The notes under the pieces are model-generated. The model was not told the origin of the DNA and made no database searches. It saw only the letters and a program-made list of their open reading frames with translations. Positions 1-5,426 of a DNA stretch of 9,459 bases are shown here, piece by piece; within the stretch, counting starts at the first letter, position 1, and every line of letters begins with the position of its first letter. Made by a program: the position numbers and the translations under genes. The stretch is from DASULK01 sp036381835 (GTDB lineage: Bacteria > Actinomycetota > Actinomycetes > Mycobacteriales > Micromonosporaceae). The DNA is taken from assembly GCA_036381835.1 (NCBI GenBank), contig DASVCA010000166.1, positions 1 to 9,459 of the forward strand. The letters run 5' to 3'.

Positions 1-26
1 ACGGACCCGGCCCCCCAGCGCTCGGT

Positions 27-236
27 TCAGGCGTTCACGCCGTCCATCTGCCGACGCAGGCTCAACGGTCGCATGTCGGTCCAGATCTGGCCGATGTGGT
101 GCAGACATTCCTGTTTGGTGCCGGTGGTTCCCTCGGCGTACCACCCAGACGGCAGCTCGCGACCCACCCGCCAGATGGAGTACTGCTCCTCGTCGTTGCG
201 CACCACCAGGTAGCCGCTCTCGTCGCTGTCGCTCAT
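27..236 (-). CDS. mbtH: MbtH-like protein (NRPS adenylation-domain chaperone)
   Basis: This 69-residue protein belongs to the MbtH-like family, small proteins that bind NRPS adenylation domains and help their folding or activity. The family signature is clear: N14, E17-Q18, S20-I21-W22, P29-S30-G31-W32, G36, G39, C44-L45, I48, W52-T53-D54 and R56-P57, so all three conserved tryptophans are present. The residue after the first of them is Arg23, where the family usually has proline (SxWP). The start is ATG at 236-234, with a GGAAGGA ribosome-binding site about 8 nt upstream on the minus strand; the length is normal. It is transcribed away from the plus-strand operon, sharing a 183-bp intergenic region with it. 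Its likely partners are the free adenylation domain at 2735-4243, the NRPS at 7913 onward, or both. The identification is certain; partner choice is inference. Confidence 0.96.
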   Translation of the reverse strand: MSDSDESGYLVVRNDEEQYSIWRVGRELPSGWYAEGTTGTKQECLHHIGQIWTDMRPLSLRRQMDGVNA

Positions 237-419
237 TTCCCAGTCCTTCCACAGTCGCCCATGACGTTGCCCTTAACGTGCCCTGATTCACGTGCCGGTC
301 ACAGGGACAAACGCGCAGAAGAACGAGTACCCGGCGCTGCTTCTCCTTCCCTGGTGGGTGTGGCCGCACCGACGGCAGTGTCTTGAGCAGTCCCGCTTGC
401 CCTTGGAAGGAGTCCCGCC
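237..419. promoter_or_regulatory. Divergent intergenic region between mbtH and lanB1
   Basis: This gap must carry the promoters for the minus-strand MbtH gene and for the plus-strand operon. No convincing -35/-10 pair could be assigned. It contains a CACGTG palindrome at 289-294, a direct repeat of ACGTGCC at 276-282 and 290-296, and at 336-373 an element that recurs upstream of the NRPS gene. A GGAAGGAG ribosome-binding site lies just before the ATG at 420. Function is inferred from position. Confidence 0.6.
336..373 (+). repeat. Upstream element, copy 1 (matches 7838-7875)
   Basis: Aligned without gaps, this 38-bp stretch matches 7838-7875 at about 28 positions, including GCTGC at the left, TTCCCTGGTG in the middle and GCACCGAC at the right. 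It ends 46 nt before the lanB1 start codon; the other copy ends 37 nt before the NRPS start codon. Both are followed by a CCCGCTTG stretch and then the ribosome-binding site. A shared promoter or regulator site for the two transcription units is a reasonable reading. The match was found by eye. Confidence 0.5.
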
Positions 420-2735
420 ATGTCGGACGTTCCGGACAACGTGCACCTACCCATCGGGGGATGGCGGCTGTGGGAGCACTTCGCCCTGCGCGGGCCCGGC
501 TTCCCCGCCGAAGGGGTGCTGCGCCTGGCCCCGGGCGGCCTGGCCCAGGCGGCGGACAAGTTCGGGCCGGACGACGACCTCACGGGACCGGAGTGGGACG
601 CCTTCGTCGAGATGTTCGACGCCGCCGCGGTGCGTACCGCCGAACTGCTGCAGGAGATCGCCGGTATGCCGCGGTTCCGCGCGGCGGTGGCCTGGCAGAA
701 CCGTCCGGTGCTCAGCTCGGGCATCGCGCCGTTTCTGAAGTGGACCCCAACCGCGGCCGGACGCACCAGCATGCCCCGCCAACGCGAGGAGCTGGTCGCC
801 CACTACTGGCAGCGCTTCTGCGTCAAGAACGACACCATCGGCTTCTTCGGCCCGGTCGGCTGGGGCCGGTGGGACCTGTCGATCCGGGGGATGACCGTGG
901 ACCCCGGCACCGGATTCCTCGCCGACTCGCGGGTGTACTTCGCCAGCTGGGCCATCGACGCGCTGGCCAGATCCATGAACACCGACCCGGCCCTGCGGAT
1001 GTGGATACCGCCGCGCCGGATCTCGTTCGTCCGGATCGGTGACGGCAAGGTCATGCTGCCGGGCAGGCCGGCGCAGGACATTCCCGACACCGCACGCGCC
1101 GTACTGCGGCTGTGCGACGGGACGCGGACGGTGGCGGCCATCGCCGAGACGGTGGAGATCCCGGTCGACGAAGCGGTGGAGACGGTTCAGTTCCTGGTGG
1201 GCAAGCGGTGGGTGCAGTGGCGGCTGGAAGTGCCGTCGAGCACCTACCCGGAGCGGGAGCTGCGGGCGATCCTCGAACGCATCGGCGACCCTCGGCTACG
1301 CGAGTCCGCGCTGGCGAGACTGGCCGTGCTGGAGCGAGGGCGCGACGCGGTGCAAGCCGCGGGCCAGGACGCCGACACGCTGACCGATGCGCTTAGCGCG
1401 CTGGAGGTGGACTTCATCGCCTTGACCGCCACCGACGCGCAGCGGGCCAAGAGCGAGCGGACCGCACCGTGCCGGGGGCTGGTCTACTCCGACTGCCGGC
1501 GCGCCGCGACGGCCACCATCGGCACCGCAGTCCTCGACGAGCTGACTCCGCTCGCGCTGTGCCTGACCGCGGCCCGCTGGATGACGCACCGGTTCGCGGA
1601 GATCGTCGGCGCCCGCATCCGTCAGGTGTACGAGAAACTGAAGGCCGCGGGCGGGCCGGTGGACCTGGGCTCGCTGTGGCTGGCCTGCCTGCCGTCCCCG
1701 CACCCCGAGTCGGTCAACGACATCACCGCCGTCCAAGCCGAGCTGCGGGCGAAATGGGCCCGCATCCTCGACGTGCCGGGCTCGGCGCGTCGGGTGCGGT
1801 TGTCCTCGGCCGACATCGCCGAGCGGGTACGCGCCGAGTTCGACCACCCCGGCACCGCCTGGTCACTCGCGCGTTACTTCAGTCCCGACGTGTTCGTGCT
1901 GGCCGAGGACCGCGACGCGGTGGCCCGCGGGGATTTCGAACTGGTCCTCGGCGAGATGCACTGTGCGCTCAACACGATGGCCGCGTCGCTCTTCGTCCAC
2001 CAGCACCCGGACCGGGACGCGCTCCTGGCCGAGACCACACGCGACTTCCCGAGGCCGCGACTGCTGCCGTTGCTGCCCAAGGAACTGCCGCTGAAGTGGT
2101 CGGTACGCAGCCGGCCGTCGCTGGACCGCCCAGAGGACTATCAGGTATCGCTGGTCGACCAGACCGGTGACCCGTACCGCCCGCGTACGGTGCTCGGCGC
2201 CGACGTCACGGTCGAGGACCGCGACGGCCGACTGATCGTGGTGCTGCCCGACGGCGCCGAATTCGACCTGCTCGACGTGTACGCCAACACCCTCACCCAC
2301 CGGGTGATGGACCGCTTCACCCTGCGTCCCGACGGCGACCACACCCCCCGCATCACCATCGACAAGATGATCGTGGCGCGGGAGACCTGGAGGTTCCCGA
2401 CGTCCGAACTCGACTTCCTCGATGAGAAGTCGGAAGCCAGACGTTACGTACGGGTCCGCCGCTGGCAGCGGGAGCACGACCTGCCCCGGTTCGTGTTCGT
2501 GGTCTCGCCCACCGAGCCGAGACCGTTCTACGTCGACTTCGACAGCCCCGTCTACGTCAACATCCTGGCCAAGGCGGCCCGCCGGCTGGCACGCCGGGAC
2601 CCCGAGGCCCGGCTGACGGTCAGCGAGATGCTGCCCACGCCGGAACAGGCGTGGCTGACCGACGACGAAGGCAACGCCTACGTCTGCGAGCTGCGTTTCG
2701 TCGCCGTCGACCAGACCGCGGTCGGGGGTGTGTGA
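420..2735 (+). CDS. LanB-type dehydratase, glutamylation domain only (LanB1)
   Basis: This 771-residue protein resembles the N-terminal (glutamylation) part of lantibiotic dehydratases (Lant_dehydr_N). Known members use an aminoacyl-tRNA, usually Glu-tRNA, to esterify Ser/Thr side chains; shortened PEARL members add an amino acid to a peptide C terminus. The best marker is R132-FCVKNDTIGFFGP (132-145), which corresponds to the Arg/Thr motif of the NisB type in variant form, with Lys136 near where a second Arg is usual. Further blocks shared with LanB2 are LVYSDCRR at 354-361 and VSPTEPRPF at 695-703. Full LanB proteins run to about 1000 residues with a C-terminal SpaB_C elimination domain; this one ends at the domain boundary, like split thiopeptide LanBs or PEARLs. 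The ATG start has GGAAGGAG 7-8 nt upstream. Its TGA overlaps the next ATG by one base. The substrate and the tRNA used are unknown. Family assignment is strong; role is inference. Confidence 0.88.
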   Translation: MSDVPDNVHLPIGGWRLWEHFALRGPGFPAEGVLRLAPGGLAQAADKFGPDDDLTGPEWDAFVEMFDAAAVRTAELLQEIAGMPRFRAAVAWQNRPVLSSGIAPFLKWTPTAAGRTSMPRQREELVAHYWQRFCVKNDTIGFFGPVGWGRWDLSIRGMTVDPGTGFLADSRVYFASWAIDALARSMNTDPALRMWIPPRRISFVRIGDGKVMLPGRPAQDIPDTARAVLRLCDGTRTVAAIAETVEIPVDEAVETVQFLVGKRWVQWRLEVPSSTYPERELRAILERIGDPRLRESALARLAVLERGRDAVQAAGQDADTLTDALSALEVDFIALTATDAQRAKSERTAPCRGLVYSDCRRAATATIGTAVLDELTPLALCLTAARWMTHRFAEIVGARIRQVYEKLKAAGGPVDLGSLWLACLPSPHPESVNDITAVQAELRAKWARILDVPGSARRVRLSSADIAERVRAEFDHPGTAWSLARYFSPDVFVLAEDRDAVARGDFELVLGEMHCALNTMAASLFVHQHPDRDALLAETTRDFPRPRLLPLLPKELPLKWSVRSRPSLDRPEDYQVSLVDQTGDPYRPRTVLGADVTVEDRDGRLIVVLPDGAEFDLLDVYANTLTHRVMDRFTLRPDGDHTPRITIDKMIVARETWRFPTSELDFLDEKSEARRYVRVRRWQREHDLPRFVFVVSPTEPRPFYVDFDSPVYVNILAKAARRLARRDPEARLTVSEMLPTPEQAWLTDDEGNAYVCELRFVAVDQTAVGGV
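462..574 (+). repeat. Near-identical block A in lanB1 (copy at 5457-5569)
   Basis: Aligned without gaps at a constant offset of 4995, this block of 113 bp matches lanB2 at 107 positions, with mismatches at 479, 511, 512, 515, 534 and 535. The following 74 bp (575-648) are clearly diverged. It codes for the N-terminal segment starting at the WRLWE motif. Confidence 0.85.
649..878 (+). repeat. Near-identical block B in lanB1 (copy at 5644-5873)
   Basis: This 230-bp block matches lanB2 at 225 positions (mismatches at 734, 735, 740, 761 and 791), including an unbroken run of 87 bp at 792-878. It codes for the segment that contains the KNDTIGFFGP motif. Outside it the two genes differ at many silent positions, which points to recent gene conversion or recombination and not only to protein-level constraint. 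Confidence 0.9.
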
Positions 2736-4243
2736 TGCGCAGCTTCGTCGACGACATCACCGCCCACGCCGTCCGCTGCCCGGACCGGGTCGCGATCGTC
2801 ACCCCGGACGGCGAGCTGACCTACTCGGAACTGTCCACGCGCGTCGAGGTGCTGGCCCGACTCCTGCTCGGCCGAGGCGCCGGCCCGGAGAAGGTGTGTG
2901 CGGTGGCCGTCGAACGCGGAATAGACGCCGTGGTGGCGATGGCCGCGGTGGTGCGTTCCGGCGCGGCGTTCCTGACCTTGGACGTCGAACAACCCTCGCT
3001 ACGGCTGGCCGGGCTGGTACGCAGTGGTCGGGCGGATCTGCTGCTCACCACCTCGGCCCTCGCCGGGCGTCTCGATCTGCCGATACCCGGCGAGCCCGTG
3101 CTCCTGGACCGGGTGGAGCCGGCCGACGTTCGGCCCGCTACGCCGGTGCCACCCGGACCGAGGACGCTGGCGTACGTCAGCCACACCTCGGGGTCGACCG
3201 GCGAGCCCAGCGCCGTGCTGATCGAGCACGGCGGGCTCGACTCCTACCTGCGGTTCGTCGCCCGCGACTTCGGACTGGGGCCGGACACCGTGGCGTTGCA
3301 GGTCGCGCCGCTCGGCTACGACGCGTCGATCCGGGACAGCATCGCCCCACTGCTGGCCGGTGGACGGCTGGTCGTGGTTCCCAGGTCTACGCTGCTGCGC
3401 CCCCAGGAGTTCGGCGCGATCATCCGCAGGTACGGGGTGACCGCGCTGCTGAGCGTGACACCGTCGCTGCTGTCGTTCCTGGCCGGGCAACCGGACGCGG
3501 CCGGGCTGCTGGCCGGGGTACGTCTGGTGGTCTCCAGCGGCGAGTCGCTGCGGCCGTTCCTGGCCGCGGGCGGGCGCAGCCTGATCGGAGGCATGCTGAT
3601 CAACCAGTACGGCCCGACCGAATGCACCATGACGTCGACCCGCTACCCGGTGCCCCGCGATCCCACCACCGACGTCGACATCATCGGCACCCCGATCGAC
3701 GGGGTCGTGGTGCGCCTGCTCGACACGGATCTGGCACCGGTGCCGGACGGGGCGGTCGGCGAGGTCTACATCGGCGGGGTGGGCGTGGCCCGGGGCTACC
3801 ACGGCCAGCCGGCCCGTACCGCCGAACGTTTCGTGCCCGACCCGCTCGGCCCACCGGGATCCCGGCTGTACCGCACCGGCGACCTGGCCAGTCTGGGTCC
3901 CGACGGGCTGCACTTCCACGGTCGCCGCGACCGGCAGGTCAAGATCCGCGGCTACCGGGTGGATCCGGCCGAGGTCGAGGGCGCGCTGCTGGCCCATCCG
4001 AGGGTGGCCGGGGCGGTGGTCACCTCGGACAGCGACGAGCGGGGGCGGGTGTTCCTGATCGCCCACATCGCCGGCGACCTGGCCGCCACCACCGACGCAG
4101 AACTGCGCGCGCACCTGGCGACGAGCCTCCCCCCGCATCTGATGCCGCGTCGATTCGTACGTCTCACGGAGCTGCCCACGACCCGCAGCGGCAAGACCGA
4201 CCGCCGGGCCCTGGCCGACCTCGCCACGGGACGTGGGTCATGA
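2735..4243 (+). CDS. Free-standing NRPS adenylation domain
   Basis: This 502-residue protein is a stand-alone amino-acid-activating enzyme of the ANL family that would form an aminoacyl-AMP and load a carrier protein in trans. Core motifs appear in order: A1 LTYSEL; A3 HTSGSTGEP at 150-158, where the usual PKG lysine is replaced by PSA; A4 with Asp196, which normally binds the alpha-amino group; A5 NQYGPTE at 290-296; A6 GEVYIGG; A7 YRTGD at 379-383; A8 GRRDRQVKIRGYR at 396-408; and A10 SGKTDR with catalytic Lys487. No carrier or condensation domain is attached. A hand-aligned specificity code is D-A-R-S-V-S-Q-M-T-K, which I cannot match to a known substrate. The ATG at 2735 overlaps the lanB1 stop; an in-frame start at 2651 would lie inside lanB1 and add an Arg-rich tail, so it was not used. 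The carrier at 5162-5416 is the natural partner. Confidence 0.93.
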   Translation: MRSFVDDITAHAVRCPDRVAIVTPDGELTYSELSTRVEVLARLLLGRGAGPEKVCAVAVERGIDAVVAMAAVVRSGAAFLTLDVEQPSLRLAGLVRSGRADLLLTTSALAGRLDLPIPGEPVLLDRVEPADVRPATPVPPGPRTLAYVSHTSGSTGEPSAVLIEHGGLDSYLRFVARDFGLGPDTVALQVAPLGYDASIRDSIAPLLAGGRLVVVPRSTLLRPQEFGAIIRRYGVTALLSVTPSLLSFLAGQPDAAGLLAGVRLVVSSGESLRPFLAAGGRSLIGGMLINQYGPTECTMTSTRYPVPRDPTTDVDIIGTPIDGVVVRLLDTDLAPVPDGAVGEVYIGGVGVARGYHGQPARTAERFVPDPLGPPGSRLYRTGDLASLGPDGLHFHGRRDRQVKIRGYRVDPAEVEGALLAHPRVAGAVVTSDSDERGRVFLIAHIAGDLAATTDAELRAHLATSLPPHLMPRRFVRLTELPTTRSGKTDRRALADLATGRGS

Positions 4244-5235
4244 GCGGACCGGGCCCGGCGGCCGTACGGGATGCCGCCGAACGAATCGCCGGGCACATCC
4301 GCCGGACCCCGCTGCTGCCGGGACCGTTCGGGACGCTGCTCAAGGCCGAGCACCGCCAGCGCAGCGGGTCGTTCAAGCTGCGCGGCGCCGCGAACGCCGT
4401 ACTGGCGCTCGGAGCGGACCGGATCGTCACCGGCTCCTCCGGCAACCACGGCATCGCGTTGGCCACGCTGGCCGCCCAACTCGGCATCCCGGTCACCGTG
4501 GTGATGGCGGCGGGGGCGAGCCCGGCGAAAGCGGCTCTCATCCACGCCCTCGGCGGGCACACCATCGAGGTGGCGGGCGGCGTGACCGAACGGGAGGCCC
4601 GAGCCCGCGCCTTGGCCGAGGAAACCGGGGCCGTGTTCATACCCTCGTCCGACCACGAACTCGTCGTGGCCGGACAGGGCACGGTAGGTGCGGAGATCCT
4701 GGCCGACGCCCCCGACGCCGAGGTCGTCTACGTCCCGACCGGCGGGGGCGGGCTGTTGGCGGGCGTCTGCCTGGCCGCCCAGGACCACCCGGTGCGTGTG
4801 GTCGGTGTCGAGCCGGCCGTCGTACCCCGGTACGCCCGTTCCCTGGCCGCGGGCCGTCCCGTACGGCTGCCGGCCAGCACCACCGTCGCCGACGGGCTGC
4901 GCGGTCAGCAGCCGGGGACGGTGACCTATCCGATCATCCGCGAACGGGTCGACGACCTGATCGCGGTCTCCGACTCCGAGATCCTCGCCGCGACCGCACT
5001 GCTGGGCCGCTGCGGGATCGAGGCCGAGCCCAGCGGAGCCGTCGCGCTGGCCGGGGCGCTGCGTGCGGGACGAGCCCGAGGCGCTGTCGCCATCGTCTCC
5101 GGCGGCAACACGACGGCGGCGCTACACCGCCGTGACCACCTGTCTGTCTGGAGGGGTTCTGATGACCACCACAGCCGAGAGCGCCACCTCGACCGTCGAC
5201 CTGTTGGTCACCGCCTACCGGGAAGTCCTGGGTGA
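4240..5235 (+). CDS. Fold-type-II PLP enzyme, threonine dehydratase / serine racemase family
   Basis: Enzymes of this family carry out PLP-dependent beta-elimination of Ser/Thr-type hydroxy amino acids, or racemise serine. Visible motifs are SGSFKLRGA with the PLP lysine at Lys46, the phosphate-cradle loop SSGNHG at 66-71, AGQGT, the glycine loop TGGGG at 167-171, EPSGA at 263-267 and SGGN at 287-290. The length of 331 residues is near that of a catalytic domain without the regulatory ACT domain of biosynthetic IlvA. The ATG overlaps the stop of the adenylation gene as ATGA, so translation is probably coupled. The homologous part ends near residue 295; the last roughly 35 residues are rich in His and Arg, and 74 bp of the reading frame lie inside the carrier gene. 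A one-base shift near 5110 would instead end the protein at TGA 5133-5135. Possible roles are making a 2-oxo acid or D-Ser/D-Thr, or eliminating from a modified residue; the substrate is unknown. Confidence 0.88.
   Translation: MSGPGPAAVRDAAERIAGHIRRTPLLPGPFGTLLKAEHRQRSGSFKLRGAANAVLALGADRIVTGSSGNHGIALATLAAQLGIPVTVVMAAGASPAKAALIHALGGHTIEVAGGVTEREARARALAEETGAVFIPSSDHELVVAGQGTVGAEILADAPDAEVVYVPTGGGGLLAGVCLAAQDHPVRVVGVEPAVVPRYARSLAAGRPVRLPASTTVADGLRGQQPGTVTYPIIRERVDDLIAVSDSEILAATALLGRCGIEAEPSGAVALAGALRAGRARGAVAIVSGGNTTAALHRRDHLSVWRGSDDHHSRERHLDRRPVGHRLPGSPG
5150..5156 (+). promoter_or_regulatory. Ribosome-binding site fixing the carrier-protein start
   Basis: The sequence GGAGGGG lies 5 nt before ATG 5162. 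It decides the start of the carrier gene against the longer in-frame opening at 5063, and it sits inside the reading frame of the PLP enzyme's tail. Confidence 0.75.
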
Positions 5236-5416
5236 CGCGGGTCTCGACGTCGACAGCGACTTCTACGAGGCGGGCGGTGACTCACTGACCGCGATTCAGA
5301 TCATCGCCCGGCTGGAGTCGGCCCTGGGCGTGGAGGTGCCGGTCGCGTTGGTCTTCGCCTATCCGACGCCCGCGGATCTCGCCGCCGTCGTCGACTCGGA
5401 CTTCCGACAAGCATGA
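5162..5416 (+). CDS. Free-standing peptidyl carrier protein (PCP/ACP)
   Basis: This 84-residue protein is a phosphopantetheine carrier that holds an aminoacyl or peptidyl group as a thioester. The motif DFYEAGGDSLTA carries the attachment serine at Ser41, followed by a helix II typical of PCPs (IQIIARLESALG) and the VFAYPTPADLA segment of helix III. The length is that of a single carrier domain with no fused partner. The start ATG 5162 follows a strong GGAGGGG site; its stop at 5414-5416 lies 10 bp before the GTG of lanB2. It sits between the PLP enzyme and LanB2 in the same operon as the free adenylation domain, which suggests that a tethered amino acid is handed among these proteins and then to the downstream condensation domain. 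Which enzymes act on the tethered group is inference. Confidence 0.94.
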   Translation: MTTTAESATSTVDLLVTAYREVLGDAGLDVDSDFYEAGGDSLTAIQIIARLESALGVEVPVALVFAYPTPADLAAVVDSDFRQA

Positions 5417-5426
5417 GGGGGTCGCC

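Noticed and set aside
237..419. A hidden lanthipeptide or thiopeptide precursor gene in the divergent gap
   Set aside because: The open frames crossing this gap continue deep into lanB1 as shadows; none has a leader followed by a Ser/Thr/Cys-rich core with its own stop.
2651..2734. An earlier start of the adenylation domain inside lanB1
   Set aside because: The added 28 residues are Arg-rich and unlike A-domain N termini; ATG 2735 overlapping the lanB1 stop is the usual coupled arrangement.
2728..5235. An 835-codon open frame that looks like a fusion ending in the PLP enzyme
   Set aside because: Its first roughly 500 codons run out of frame through the adenylation gene and give Arg/Gly/Pro-rich sequence without motifs. 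Only the part from ATG 4240 is a recognisable protein.
5063..5416. A longer form of the carrier protein starting at 5063
   Set aside because: The extra 33 residues are encoded within the PLP enzyme's conserved C-terminal motifs and look random; ATG 5162 has a strong ribosome-binding site.
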